Shown here: in pieces, positions 1 through 8,765 of the stretch | Numbering within the stretch: the first letter of the stretch is position 1 | How the letters are laid out: each line of letters opens with the position of its first letter | Assembly (NCBI GenBank): GCA_028818225.1 | Contig: JAPPOG010000051.1 | Coordinates: forward strand, 38,528-102,527 | DNA length: 64,000 nt | Origin: Gammaproteobacteria bacterium | GTDB lineage: Bacteria > Pseudomonadota > Gammaproteobacteria > Pseudomonadales > Pseudohongiellaceae | Reading direction: 5' to 3' | Notes under the pieces: generated by a model | What the model was told of the DNA's origin: nothing | What the model saw: only the letters and a program-made list of their open reading frames with translations | Databases searched by the model: none | Made by a program: the position numbers and the translations under genes

Positions 1-790
1 TGGGTAGGAACCAGAGCGCCAAACGCGTTCGATCTGTTCTATCGAGACCATCCGGGCTGGAGGCATAGTGAACATTCCAGATTAATCGCGTGCCGGCCTT
101 AATTAGCTGCCCGGTGCCCGGCGGATTAATATCGGCTGTCTTGCCCAGCGCGTATTCGCTGAGAAAGCCACCGCCGCCCTCCGGGAATTCCATGGACGTC
201 ACTGCGTGATGCACAACAGGAAACCCTTCTGCCGACGGCTTGGTTTCAAACGCCTTGATCCAGCGGTCTTCGGTTAACCCGGTATCGCTGTAAAAAGTCA
301 TCCACCAGTTTGGTCCATCCGCAGGAACCATGAAAGGTTCTGGGATTGGTATGATCAGATCAGGTGGACGCCCCATTTCGTCTTCAAGGGTCCATGCCAC
401 ACTGTCCTCAAATTCAGGCACTGCAGGTAAATTGCTGATATCACCCTGCGGCGATCCTGCATCAACCCAGGCGGCGATGGTCGCTATTTCCTCATCGGTG
501 AGAGATCGGTCATCTTCAAATGACTGCACACCGACTGTCTTGTCAATAAAGTACGGTGGCATCTTGCGCCTGACTACTCGGTCCTTGATTACCGGACCCC
601 AGGCTCGAACAGTTTCATAATCTATAAGGGTCATGGGCGCTATCGACCCAGGTCGATGGCACTCTACGCAGTTTTCATAAATTATTGGCGCTACATGATC
701 GACAAAGTTAGGCTCTGTAGCTTGTTGAGCAAATACCATAGGAGCAAAACAAACTCCCAGACAAACCGCCACTTTTCTTATGCTTATCAC
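1..790 (-). CDS. Exported mono-heme cytochrome c-like protein, C-terminus outside window
   Basis: The frame is open from a GTG codon at 790 to the left edge, so about 263 N-terminal residues are visible and the stop is missing. GTG is chosen because a GGGAGG ribosome site lies about 8 bases upstream. Residues 1-21 are a signal peptide ending near MVFA. A single heme-c motif CVECH is at residues 41-45 in a context (YENCVECHRPG) typical of small cytochrome domains with periplasmic partners. The rest is rich in Trp, Pro and His (HHAVTSMEF, WNVHY), resembling exported proteins that join a cytochrome domain to a copper type II ascorbate-dependent monooxygenase-like fold; that second domain is recalled, not proven. 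It is divergent from the oxygenase gene at 1029. Confidence 0.75.
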   Translation of the reverse strand, partial: MISIRKVAVCLGVCFAPMVFAQQATEPNFVDHVAPIIYENCVECHRPGSIAPMTLIDYETVRAWGPVIKDRVVRRKMPPYFIDKTVGVQSFEDDRSLTDEEIATIAAWVDAGSPQGDISNLPAVPEFEDSVAWTLEDEMGRPPDLIIPIPEPFMVPADGPNWWMTFYSDTGLTEDRWIKAFETKPSAEGFPVVHHAVTSMEFPEGGGGFLSEYALGKTADINPPGTGQLIKAGTRLIWNVHYASSPDGLDRTDRTRLALWFLP

Positions 791-1028
791 TTGGCAACCT
801 CCCGCTAATTTCGACATTCTGTGCGTGTTACAGCGTTCGAACAGGGCCGAGAATTGCTTTAAGTATTTTCACGGTTAAGTGACCGAAGAGTAGTAACGAA
901 TCCGGGGTGCAGTCAAGAATTTCTACCCTTTTCTCTGCTTCTTACGACTCAAAACCGTCTCCGGAACAGCAATTGCAGCAAGTCAAGAAATAGCGGAAAC
1001 TGCTGTTTCCTGTGCACGCGAGGAAAGC

Positions 1029-1844
1029 ATGACCAGTCTCTCAACTCAGGCCACAATTCGCTATCTGATTCCGGGTCCGGAAAAACCCGTCTATTTTGCA
1101 TCGGAGGGCGGCGCCAGTGCCCAGCTCAATATCAATGCCGAATTCGAAGATGTGCAGGTGAATATTCATGACGCCAGAGAACTCGACCCGCCAGCCACTC
1201 TCGACCATGAAGGTTTTCAATTGCACAAACACAAAAGTGCGATTAGGAATTTTTACTCGATCGCAAGTGAAAAAGAAATTTACCAGACTGAATTGGCTGA
1301 ACTGGTGTTGCCAATAGTTGGGGCCAGTTCACTGTTCGTGTTTGACCACACACTCAGATCTGATTCTTCCGAAGTAAGAGAGGCAAAGCAGACGCGAGAG
1401 GCCGCGGCGATAATTCACAATGACTATACCAATGCCTCGGCAAGAAAACGAGTCAGGGATTTATTAGAGCCAGATAAAGCAAAAGCAAGATTGCTAAACA
1501 GATTCGCCATCATCAATGTCTGGCGTTCTATCTCGGGCACAGTATTAAGGTCACCTCTTTGCTGTTGCGATGCGCAATCGGTTAATGAAAAGAATGTGTT
1601 TGCCAGCGAACGGGTTGCCAAGGACAGAGTCGGAGAACTGGAACTGGTCAGCCATAACCCGGCTCACAAATGGTATTACTATCCTGAAATGCAAGCTGAT
1701 GAGGTGCTATTAATTAAAACTTTTGATTCGGCAACTGATGGCAGAGCTACCCGATCAATTCATACTTCCTTCCATAATCCGCTGGCACCAGAAGATGCCC
1801 CTCCCAGGGAGAGTATGGAGTCTCGCATGCTGGTTTTCTTCTAA
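1029..1844 (+). CDS. CmcJ/NvfI-family 2-oxoglutarate/Fe(II)-type oxygenase
   Basis: This 271-residue cytoplasmic protein matches the CmcJ/NvfI/AsaB oxidoreductase family, known from fungal and actinobacterial secondary metabolism (cephamycin methoxylation, novofumigatonin synthesis). The family pattern is visible: HNDYTN (His130, Asp132), RFAIINVWRSI near 158-168, HKWYYYPEMQADEVLLIK near 213-230, and SIHTSFHNP with the probable third metal ligand His245, followed by PRESMESR. HxD...H is the usual facial triad for iron. A GAGG ribosome site precedes the ATG. No biosynthetic partners lie nearby; the neighbours are a cytochrome and a cupin. Its stop overlaps the convergent cupin stop by four bases. 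The substrate is unknown. Confidence 0.75.
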   Translation: MTSLSTQATIRYLIPGPEKPVYFASEGGASAQLNINAEFEDVQVNIHDARELDPPATLDHEGFQLHKHKSAIRNFYSIASEKEIYQTELAELVLPIVGASSLFVFDHTLRSDSSEVREAKQTREAAAIIHNDYTNASARKRVRDLLEPDKAKARLLNRFAIINVWRSISGTVLRSPLCCCDAQSVNEKNVFASERVAKDRVGELELVSHNPAHKWYYYPEMQADEVLLIKTFDSATDGRATRSIHTSFHNPLAPEDAPPRESMESRMLVFF

Positions 1845-2215
1845 CTCGAAGTGCGCAGATAGTCATCGCTTCCATCGAGCCAATCATCCCTGCGAGGTGC
1901 CCACATATCAATTTCCTCTACTGCTCCAATACAGGTTGCCTGATGAGGCACGTGGGCCGGTATTACAACTACATCACCAGGGTTTAAAAGCAGCTCCTTC
2001 GGCTCGTCCCCTGCAAAAACAAATAGCATCTGCCCTTTTATAACTTGTGTGATCTGCTCGTTATGATGACTATGCATGGGAACCACAAAACCATCAGTAA
2101 AATAGATTTTGGCTACCGTCATTTTTTTTCCGGTAACAATACGCCGCCGCATGCTCTCATTAACTTCTTTTAATGGCACATCTTCCCAATTTATCGCCTG
2201 CAATTCAGCTGACAT
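1841..2215 (-). CDS. Small single-domain cupin
   Basis: This 124-residue cytoplasmic cupin has no signal peptide. Motif 1 is PMHSHHNEQ (His48, His50, Glu53) and motif 2 is NPGDVVVIPAHVPHQ (His91), so the usual two-His metal site is intact. The family covers dioxygenases, isomerases and sensors, and nothing here selects one. The gene is convergent with the oxygenase at 1029 with overlapping stops (CTAA). Its start lies only 16 bases beyond the U-tract end of a strong terminator that follows the upstream NHL gene, so it must depend on readthrough or on a promoter inside or next to the hairpin. A GGGGGA sequence just upstream can serve as ribosome site. Confidence 0.8.
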   Translation of the reverse strand: MSAELQAINWEDVPLKEVNESMRRRIVTGKKMTVAKIYFTDGFVVPMHSHHNEQITQVIKGQMLFVFAGDEPKELLLNPGDVVVIPAHVPHQATCIGAVEEIDMWAPRRDDWLDGSDDYLRTSS

Positions 2216-2230
2216 GATTTTCCCCCAGAC

Positions 2231-2275
2231 AAAAAAAATGAAGCAACACTACTAAAGTAGTATCGCTTCATTTTT
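2231..2275 (-). terminator. Rho-independent terminator after the NHL-repeat gene
   Basis: On the minus strand ATGAAGC and GCTTCAT arms plus an inner ACTACT/AGTAGT stem form a long hairpin, followed by a run of eight T. It lies between the end of the NHL gene (2292) and the start of the cupin gene (2215). An A/T-rich flank on the other side makes it potentially bidirectional. Confidence 0.85.
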
Positions 2276-2291
2276 ATAGATAACTAACTTA

Positions 2292-3410
2292 TTAGCGTAC
2301 CGAGTACTTGGTAAACGCTCCACCCGCCCAACTCAGAGAGTTAGGACCTTCGGCAGCATAAACATCACCGTCAGCATCGACTGCAACACCCTCTCCCGCC
2401 GTACCCTGATAGACACGGTCTGGTCGTTCGAAAGGAGGAATGAATCCGGTAATCCGATCTTCATCAATATGACCGATGCGAATGCCGTTACGCCAGCCAA
2501 CGTGATTGGTTGGACTGGATTCAGAATCGATAGCATAGACCAGGTCATTGTCTGTTATGAATATTCCACTGATGCGTCCATAAGCGTAACGAGATTCGAG
2601 GTAGTTTCCATCCTGGTCGAAAATTTCTAGACGATGATTACCGCGATCTGCCACCCACAGACGTCCTTTGGAATCGAATTCCATGGCATGGGGAGTTCTG
2701 AATTCGCCATGACGAACACCAATTTGTCCCCATTCTTTAATAAAAGTGCCATCTGGCGCGAATTTCAAAATGCGCGCAGTCTGGCCGCTGGCCCTGCCTT
2801 CTTCCATAGCGGCATTAGAAGTCATGCCTTGACCATTGTGCCCATCTGATACATAGATACTACCGTCTGGACCAACAATGACATCGTTTGGCTGATTAAA
2901 CTGGTTAGCACCAGATCCCGCCTGGCCCGGGGTACCCAGGCTCAGCAACAACTCACCGTCGGCGCTGAACTTATGTACCTGGTGGCCTTTGGTGCCATCC
3001 GCATTGCCGGCAAAATCTGTTACCCACACATTCCCCTCGTGGTCGGCATGAATGCCGTGAGGTGTTTGCATGAGTCCGCCGCCAAAATTCGCCAACACTT
3101 CACCAGTGTTGCGATCAAATTTGAATATAGGATCAACCGGATTGGTATCGCAGTTAATTGGCACACCGCCGCCAAAGCTGCTTGCACCGCAGCGCTCATA
3201 GGCCCATACGTGTCCATCAGTAGGATCAATATCAACACCAGCCGTTGAACCCCATTCGCGTCCAGCAGGTAATTCACCCCAGTTTTGGGTCACGATAGGA
3301 TTCGGGTTAGGTAAGCCTGTGCCCGAAATTGCGTTTCCTGATTGTGCAGAAACTATCCCGGAAGTCAGGGCTGGCAATACTGCCGCCAGAATTACTTTCT
3401 TGGATAACAT
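2292..3410 (-). CDS. Exported NHL-repeat six-bladed beta-propeller (PAL-like)
   Basis: The protein has about 372 residues with a signal peptide (residues 1-22, ending ...SGIVSAQ) and an NHL-repeat propeller resembling peptidyl-alpha-hydroxyglycine alpha-amidating lyase. Repeated blades are visible as TPHGIHADHEGNVWVTD, QPNDVIVGPDGSIYVSDGH and TPHAMEFDSKGRLWVADRGN. The His and Asp residues in those blades match the usual PAL-type metal and active-site positions, but peptide amidation is not expected in this bacterium, so the substrate is open. ATG at 3410 is preferred over the GTG two codons upstream because AGGAG lies 5 bases before it and would overlap the GTG. A paralogue is at 48123-49187. 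A terminator follows directly. Confidence 0.85.
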   Translation of the reverse strand: MLSKKVILAAVLPALTSGIVSAQSGNAISGTGLPNPNPIVTQNWGELPAGREWGSTAGVDIDPTDGHVWAYERCGASSFGGGVPINCDTNPVDPIFKFDRNTGEVLANFGGGLMQTPHGIHADHEGNVWVTDFAGNADGTKGHQVHKFSADGELLLSLGTPGQAGSGANQFNQPNDVIVGPDGSIYVSDGHNGQGMTSNAAMEEGRASGQTARILKFAPDGTFIKEWGQIGVRHGEFRTPHAMEFDSKGRLWVADRGNHRLEIFDQDGNYLESRYAYGRISGIFITDNDLVYAIDSESSPTNHVGWRNGIRIGHIDEDRITGFIPPFERPDRVYQGTAGEGVAVDADGDVYAAEGPNSLSWAGGAFTKYSVR

Positions 3411-3583
3411 ATCCACTCCTCGCTCTACTTATTTATTAGGTCAGACCAAGCATAATTGGGCTTGGCAGAAAAATACAGAGTACCCGACAGCTATCTTGGC
3501 ATCAGCAATCAATTACCGTGTTTTTGGAAATTGCTTGAGGCAAAATGACGCCACTTTTCCCTCATTGAAGGAGTGTCAGTGCA

Positions 3584-3997
3584 GTGGCAGTGGTAACACA
3601 GGAAGAAATGGCTAATTTTTTAGCCAGAGAATTCCCTCAGGCCAGCTTCGAAATAGAAGAATTCAGTGAGAATGCGATTTCGCTGCGACAGCAAGTCGAT
3701 GAATCCAACTTGCGTCCGGGTGGAACCGTATCGGGTCCTACCATGATGAACCTCGCAGATTGTGCCATCTACGTGGCCATATTGCGGGAAATTGGTCTGG
3801 TGGCGCTGGCAGTTACCACCAGCTTTAATATCAACTTTCTGCGCAAACCCCAGGCGGGAAAAGACATCATCGCCAGCTGCCAATTGCTGAAACTGGGAAA
3901 ATCACTGGCAATCGGTGAAGTATCGATCTACTCCGAGGGGGTCAATGAGCCTGTTGCCCATGCCGTTGGCACTTACTCGATTCCGCCCAAGAAGTAA
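3584..3997 (+). CDS. PaaI-type hotdog thioesterase
   Basis: This is a 137-residue hotdog-fold protein of the PaaI/YdiI thioesterase type, acting on acyl-CoA in the cytoplasm. The central helix region LRPGGTVSGPTMMNLADCA matches the family pattern in which a small-residue turn precedes the Asp-containing helix; later strands read TTSFNINFLRKPQAGKDI and GTYSIP. The start is a GTG with AAGGAG at 3568-3573, about 10 bases upstream; a second GTG two codons on is also possible. It is convergent with the second hotdog gene at 4025, leaving 27 bases between stops. Chain-length preference cannot be read from sequence. Confidence 0.85.
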   Translation: MAVVTQEEMANFLAREFPQASFEIEEFSENAISLRQQVDESNLRPGGTVSGPTMMNLADCAIYVAILREIGLVALAVTTSFNINFLRKPQAGKDIIASCQLLKLGKSLAIGEVSIYSEGVNEPVAHAVGTYSIPPKK

Positions 3998-4024
3998 TTA
4001 TCATTGCCCTTCATATTTTGCTAC

Positions 4025-4468
4025 TCAGGCTTTCTCGCTTTTCACGCAATACTTTTCTACAAACACAGCCGGCATTTTGACTGGCTTGCCGTTTTCCAGG
4101 TTGGTGCAGACAAAATCCATTTCTGCCCTCACCAGGGTCTTCCCGCTCGTCGCATTAATTATTTGAAAAGCTCGTGACGCCCTCAGCTTGCCGTCATTTG
4201 AGATAATCCAGTTGGCAATCTTCAGTTTGTCATCCTGATAGGCTGAGCCCAGTAACTCGGCACGAACCTGACGAACTGCCATGCCTCTTTGAATCTCAGC
4301 ACATAAATCGTCTGGTAGCCCAACGGCGGCAGAATGTGCAAACATGCAATCTGTCATCCAGGCAATATAAAAATGATTTGAAACATGTCCGTATCCGTCA
4401 ATATGATCCTTGCTAACACACACATCGATAAGAAACGGATTAGTTCTATCCCATTCAAATTTAGCCAA
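4025..4468 (-). CDS. YbgC/4HBT-type acyl-CoA thioesterase
   Basis: This is a 147-residue hotdog thioesterase of the 4-hydroxybenzoyl-CoA type. The N-terminal HIDGYGHVSNHFYIAWM carries the family signature D-x-x-G-H-V-x-N with probable catalytic Asp24; the C-terminal strands include RAEMDFVCTN. The start appears to be TTG with AGGA 8 bases upstream, since the nearby ATG is in another frame. It is convergent with the PaaI-type gene and divergent from trmO (start at 4548). Two unrelated hotdog subfamilies side by side suggest acyl-CoA housekeeping, but no pathway genes flank them. Confidence 0.85.
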   Translation of the reverse strand: MAKFEWDRTNPFLIDVCVSKDHIDGYGHVSNHFYIAWMTDCMFAHSAAVGLPDDLCAEIQRGMAVRQVRAELLGSAYQDDKLKIANWIISNDGKLRASRAFQIINATSGKTLVRAEMDFVCTNLENGKPVKMPAVFVEKYCVKSEKA

Positions 4469-4547
4469 AATTCATTCCTGCTCACTTTTCCCGCTGAGAG
4501 TTTAATAAAAAATCGCTGCTTTTCTTAATGATTTTTCGCAAACGCAA

Positions 4548-5258
4548 ATGGAAATACACCCAATAGGCATTCTACACAGTCCCTACAAACAGAAGTTTGC
4601 AATTCCGCGACAGCCTAATCTGGTGCCAGCAGGAATCGGGACGATTGAATTATTAGAAGACTACTCCGATCCCAATTGCCTGCGGGAAATCGGACAGTTT
4701 TCTCACCTGTGGCTAGTGTTTCAATTTCATGGAACCGCCGCGCAGGGCTGGTCTCCCACCGTACAACCACCAAGGCTTGGAGGCCAGGAACGAGTCGGCG
4801 TATTTGCCAGTCGTTCCCCATTTCGACCAAATTCACTGGGAATTTCTGTCGTCAAATACCTCGACCATCAACGGCTCGACAACAAAACAGAAATTAGGGT
4901 TGGTGAGATTGACTTGCTTGATAAAACGCCAATCCTGGACATAAAGCCCTACATTCCCTATGTCGATGCTATCAGCAACGCAGCAGGAGGTTACGCTGAA
5001 AAGAAACCACCCCAGAAGTTTGAGGTACTATTTTCTCAGGAAACGGCAAATCAACTGTCGAAATACAGTCAACGCTATCCCCAATTAAAAGATCTAATTG
5101 TTCAGATTCTTGCCCTGGACCCCCGCCCATCATGGCGGGTCAGGGACAATGACTGCAAACAATATGGAATGACTCTGTATGATCTAAATATCAAGTGGCG
5201 GGCTGAAAAGGATCATATCGCGGTTATTGGAATCCATGCCGCTGAATCCTTTGATTAA
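4548..5258 (+). CDS. trmO: tRNA (N6-threonylcarbamoyladenosine(37)-N6)-methyltransferase TrmO
   Basis: TrmO (formerly TsaA/YaeB) uses SAM to N6-methylate t6A37 in tRNAs that read ACY codons. The length of 236 residues matches the Escherichia coli enzyme. Visible features are the N-terminal IGILHSPYKQKFAIPRQP, the core HLWLVFQFH, the GVFASRSPFRPNSLGIS motif that forms the cofactor-binding beta-barrel, and the LLDKTPILDIKPYIPYVD signature, followed by the extended C-terminal domain. The gene stands alone, divergent from the hotdog gene and upstream of the PQQ dehydrogenase. This identification is very secure. Confidence 0.95.
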   Translation: MEIHPIGILHSPYKQKFAIPRQPNLVPAGIGTIELLEDYSDPNCLREIGQFSHLWLVFQFHGTAAQGWSPTVQPPRLGGQERVGVFASRSPFRPNSLGISVVKYLDHQRLDNKTEIRVGEIDLLDKTPILDIKPYIPYVDAISNAAGGYAEKKPPQKFEVLFSQETANQLSKYSQRYPQLKDLIVQILALDPRPSWRVRDNDCKQYGMTLYDLNIKWRAEKDHIAVIGIHAAESFD

Positions 5259-5317
5259 GCAAGAGACTCTGTAAAATAACGCATGAATAAAAGAGATTTA
5301 TACCCAAACAATAACAA

Positions 5318-7099
5318 ATGGTAGTTAAACAGATGATCACAACTCTCCCGGTCAAGTCTAAATTTCTGACACTAACTTTTTTACCATGGCTTACTGCAGC
5401 CTTTCTTTGTCAGTTAGCATTCGCCCAATCTGCATTCGACAACTATGAAAACGTTAGCCTTGAAGAATTAGCTGATCCTCCAGCTGAAGACTGGTTGATG
5501 TGGCGACGCACTGGAGATCACTGGGGTTATAGTCCCCTCGACCAAATAAATAAGGAAAATGTTTCTTCTTTAAGATTGGCTTTCGCCTGGACCATGGAAC
5601 CCGGTCTACAGGAAACTACAGCACTGGTTCGTAACGGTATTATGTATTTACCTCAGGCCTGTGATTTTATCGAAGCAATAGACGCTACCGACGGCACATT
5701 GTTATGGGAATACCGTCGAGATCCAGTCGATCACATTGCTTCACTCTCTTGCGCTAATCGCAATGCAACGCTTTATAAAGATCAACTTATAATTGCTACC
5801 CGCGATGCCTACCTGGTTTCGCTGAATGCCATTAGCGGTGAAGTGACCTGGGAGCAACGCGTTGGCGACTGGACCATTGGACAACATTATTCCGGTGGAC
5901 CGCAGGTATTGGATGGAAAAATTATCGCCGGGATGTCCGGTTGTTACTACATTAATACAGGTTGTTGGATTACCGCCCACAATCCGGATACTGGTGAAGA
6001 ACTGTGGCGAACCAATACGGTACCGAGAATTGGAGAACCTGGCGGTGAGACCTGGGGAGATGTTCCCAATGAGCAACGACGGGGCGGTTCAGCCTGGATG
6101 CCTGCCAGCTACGACCCGGAACACGATTTAATTTACCAGGGAATTGCCGTACCGATCCCCTGGGGGTCGATTCAAAGAGACACTCGTGGGGGCGATGTAC
6201 TCTATACCAATTCCACCATAGCCCTGGATGCAGACACCGGTGAGATCGAATGGTATTTCCAGCACATTCCCGGTGGAAACTGGGACCAGGATCATCCCTT
6301 CGAAAGAATAGTTGTTGAATCAGAGGTCATGCCAAATCCCGATGCAGTGTCCTGGATTAATCCCAATATTCAGTCATCAGAAAGGCGAAAGTTGGTAACT
6401 GGCATACCTGGCAAGCCCGGCATAATCTGGACGATGGATGCCGAGACCGGCGAATTTCTCTGGGCAAAAGAAACCAATTACCAGAATGTCATAGTCGGCG
6501 TTGATATCGAAAACCATAAAGGTATTACCAATCCGGAAATCGATATCACCGAGATCAGGCAGCGAAAATTAGTCTGCCCCACAACCACCGGCGGCATAAA
6601 TTGGAACTCTGTTGGTTACAGTCCACGAACCAACGCACTCTATGCTCCTACCAATAATACTTGCATGGATTACTATTTAAATCCGGTTAATCCCGTTGTA
6701 GGCGGCTATCACAGCTCTGCCACCTCGAGGAAAATTTCTGTACCGGAAAGCGATGGCCAGATTGGTATCTTTACCGCTGTCAATGTAGCAACAGGTGAAT
6801 CGCTGTGGACTTATCAACAAAGAGCGGCGATTACTGGTTCGGTATTAACTACCGGTGGTGGTCTGGTTTTTGTTACCGATGACGCGCGCCGCTTTCGTGC
6901 ATTCGATGCAGATAATGGCGAAATACTATGGGAACAAATTCTGAACTCCTCTGCTGGCGGCTTCCCTACCACTTACAGTGTCGATGGCGTTCAATACATC
7001 GCCATCGCCGCGGGCGGCGGAATTAATCACAGAACTCTCACACCTGAAATTCGGCAACGTAATGGCGGAAATATGTTGTTTGTATTCAGGTTGCCTTAA
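5318..7099 (+). CDS. Exported PQQ-dependent alcohol dehydrogenase-like quinoprotein
   Basis: The protein has 593 residues with a signal peptide (about 1-36, ending LAFAQ) and an eight-bladed quinoprotein propeller containing several tryptophan-docking motifs ([36 protein letters not shown]). It is soluble type, without a C-terminal heme domain. [10 protein letters not shown] supplies the expected catalytic Asp. Two conserved features are altered: the vicinal Cys-Cys that sits over PQQ in methanol and ethanol dehydrogenases reads SLSCANRN here (one Cys), and the loop that normally gives the metal-ligand Glu (SGAEFG in XoxF) reads [10 protein letters not shown]. It may therefore bind PQQ differently or use another metal arrangement. 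The carbonic anhydrase-like gene follows after 14 bases. Confidence 0.85.
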   Translation: MVVKQMITTLPVKSKFLTLTFLPWLTAAFLCQLAFAQSAFDNYENVSLEELADPPAEDWLMWRRTGDHWGYSPLDQINKENVSSLRLAFAWTMEPGLQETTALVRNGIMYLPQACDFIEAIDATDGTLLWEYRRDPVDHIASLSCANRNATLYKDQLIIATRDAYLVSLNAISGEVTWEQRVGDWTIGQHYSGGPQVLDGKIIAGMSGCYYINTGCWITAHNPDTGEELWRTNTVPRIGEPGGETWGDVPNEQRRGGSAWMPASYDPEHDLIYQGIAVPIPWGSIQRDTRGGDVLYTNSTIALDADTGEIEWYFQHIPGGNWDQDHPFERIVVESEVMPNPDAVSWINPNIQSSERRKLVTGIPGKPGIIWTMDAETGEFLWAKETNYQNVIVGVDIENHKGITNPEIDITEIRQRKLVCPTTTGGINWNSVGYSPRTNALYAPTNNTCMDYYLNPVNPVVGGYHSSATSRKISVPESDGQIGIFTAVNVATGESLWTYQQRAAITGSVLTTGGGLVFVTDDARRFRAFDADNGEILWEQILNSSAGGFPTTYSVDGVQYIAIAAGGGINHRTLTPEIRQRNGGNMLFVFRLP

Positions 7100-7113
7100 T
7101 TAAGGGAAAAATA

Positions 7114-7647
7114 ATGATTTATAAACTCGGCGACTATGAAGTGGATATTGCTGGTGAGGACTTTTTTGTCGCAGACAGTGCTACGGTATTGGGCAAAGTA
7201 AAATTGGAAAACAATGCCAGCATCTGGTTTGGTGCAGTGCTGCGCGGTGATAATGAGTTAATTACGGTTGGTGAGGGTTCTAATATTCAGGAATGTGCCG
7301 TACTCCATACCGACCCGGGAGTTCCCTGCACAATAGGCAAAAACGTGACCGTTGGTCATCAGGCGATGCTGCACGGTTGTACTATTGGTGATAACTCACT
7401 GGTAGGCATTAATGCGGTAATTCTTAATGGCGCCAAAATAGGAAGAAACTGCCTGATTGGAGCAAATGCATTAATTACAGAAAATAAAGAAATTCCAGAC
7501 AACTCCCTGGTGATGGGAGCGCCTGCCAAGGTCGTAAAGGAGCTGACCCTGGAACAGCAAGCCGGGCTGCTGCAAAGCGCTGAACACTACGTCCAGCGCT
7601 TTAAGAGGTTTAAGCGCGAATTACAAGCAGACCCGCGTTTTAATTAG
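7114..7647 (+). CDS. Gamma-carbonic anhydrase-family hexapeptide protein
   Basis: This 177-residue left-handed beta-helix protein belongs to the YrdA/PaaY/CaiE gamma-carbonic anhydrase group, which works as a trimer. Metal-ligand histidines are in VLHTDPG (His65) and VGHQAMLHG (His82 and His87). Hexapeptide repeats run from about residue 20 to 140 (for example [24 protein letters not shown]), followed by a C-terminal helix. AAGGG lies a few bases upstream of the ATG, and the gene is probably cotranscribed with the quinoprotein gene 14 bases before it. Whether it hydrates CO2 or is a silent family member cannot be decided. Confidence 0.9.
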   Translation: MIYKLGDYEVDIAGEDFFVADSATVLGKVKLENNASIWFGAVLRGDNELITVGEGSNIQECAVLHTDPGVPCTIGKNVTVGHQAMLHGCTIGDNSLVGINAVILNGAKIGRNCLIGANALITENKEIPDNSLVMGAPAKVVKELTLEQQAGLLQSAEHYVQRFKRFKRELQADPRFN

Positions 7648-7657
7648 TATCACGGCG

Positions 7658-8464
7658 CTATTCAATAACTTTGCGATAAAGGTGCCAGGTGGCATGTCCT
7701 AGTATGGGTAAGGTAAATGCCAGCCCAACCAAAAACAGCAAAGCGCCAATTGTCAAAAGCGCTACAACTACAATTCCCCAAACGGCAAAAACCCAAAAAT
7801 TCAAAGTAAACGCCCGAATCGATACTGACATCGCTGTAATTGACGTCACCGGTTTATCCAGTGCAAGGGGAAAGGCAACTACCGAAATCGCCATGGCAGC
7901 AAACGCGAACAGGAAACCGACAAAATTACCGTACGCAATTAACGCTCCGCCATGTCTTGTAGCCAATACTTCATTGATGAATAAGGAAAATGACTCCGGA
8001 TATGTGTTACCAAACAAACCAAAGAAGATTGCTTCAGCCATATACAGCCAGGCCACATAGAGAATCATCATTATTAGCGATAGAGCAAGAATAGGCGCAA
8101 ACGATGAAGTGTGAATAAAGCGAAACGAAGAGCGCCAACGAATTTGTAATCCATTTTCACGTCGCCTGCTCATTTCGAAAAAAGCGATGGCAATTATTGG
8201 GCCTATCAAGGTGAATCCTGCTACTACAGGAAACGCCAGGTACCTGAAGTCTTGACCGAAAGCAAATAAAGTAAACAACAAGGCAAACAAAGCATAAAAG
8301 AGAATAATTAAGGGTATGGAACTTGGCTTAGCCCCATAGTCGTCATAACCCTCTCGCAGTGCTTGCCACAAGTCGTCGAGAATTAACTTACGAATGGAAA
8401 TATCTTTTGATGATAATGCAATATCTTCAAATGCAGGCTCATCATGATGAGTGAGTTCAACCAT
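7658..8464 (-). CDS. DUF2189 integral membrane protein
   Basis: This is a 268-residue inner-membrane protein matching DUF2189. A soluble N-terminal part (residues 1-45) contains ISIRKLILDDLWQALREGYDDY, and about six hydrophobic segments follow (IPLIILFYALFALLFTLF, YLAFPVVAGFTLIGPIIA and others). The frame extends 47 codons further upstream, but that stretch has no hydrophobic or helical character, and the ATG at 8464 has a consensus AGGAGG about 10 bases before it, so 8464 is the start. It is convergent with the carbonic anhydrase-like gene, 10 bases apart. The function of DUF2189 proteins is not established. Confidence 0.85.
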   Translation of the reverse strand: MVELTHHDEPAFEDIALSSKDISIRKLILDDLWQALREGYDDYGAKPSSIPLIILFYALFALLFTLFAFGQDFRYLAFPVVAGFTLIGPIIAIAFFEMSRRRENGLQIRWRSSFRFIHTSSFAPILALSLIMMILYVAWLYMAEAIFFGLFGNTYPESFSLFINEVLATRHGGALIAYGNFVGFLFAFAAMAISVVAFPLALDKPVTSITAMSVSIRAFTLNFWVFAVWGIVVVALLTIGALLFLVGLAFTLPILGHATWHLYRKVIE

Positions 8465-8765
8465 GCCGATACTACCTCCTGATCCAAGTCCGCAGTATGG
8501 GCGCTCACTTATGCTACTTGCTGAACTACCTGCCTGGGCGCGGCCCAAGAAGCAAATGCTAAATGGCAGATTTGATGTCCTTGTCCCCACACGTGCAGAA
8601 CACAAAACAAAATCTATCCTTAACTAGAGTCTATCAGTCTACTCCTCAAGATTAGTCTTAAAAACCCTTATTTTACGGCTCGACTAATATTTGCAATGCT
8701 TTAGCATAAAAAAACCCGGCATGTGCCGGGCTTTTCGATTTTTAGAATACACTTTCGTTTACAAT
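8465..8765. other. Intergenic region with terminator
   Basis: About 300 bases separate the DUF2189 start from the end of the next minus-strand gene. The only feature supported is the terminator at 8708-8730. The rest presumably holds the promoter and leader of the DUF2189 gene; no convincing small ORF with a ribosome site was seen. Confidence 0.5.
8708..8730 (-). terminator. Rho-independent terminator of the 8766-9791 gene
   Basis: A perfect CCCGGC/GCCGGG stem with a four-base loop (8715-8730) is followed on the minus strand by seven T. It sits 36 bases after the stop of the exported-family gene. Confidence 0.9.

Noticed and set aside
330..620. 96-codon plus-strand frame
   Set aside because: It is antisense to the cytochrome c gene and lacks a ribosome site and family features.
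8465..8605. N-terminal extension of the DUF2189 gene
   Set aside because: The 47 upstream codons look untranslated, while the internal ATG has a consensus ribosome site.
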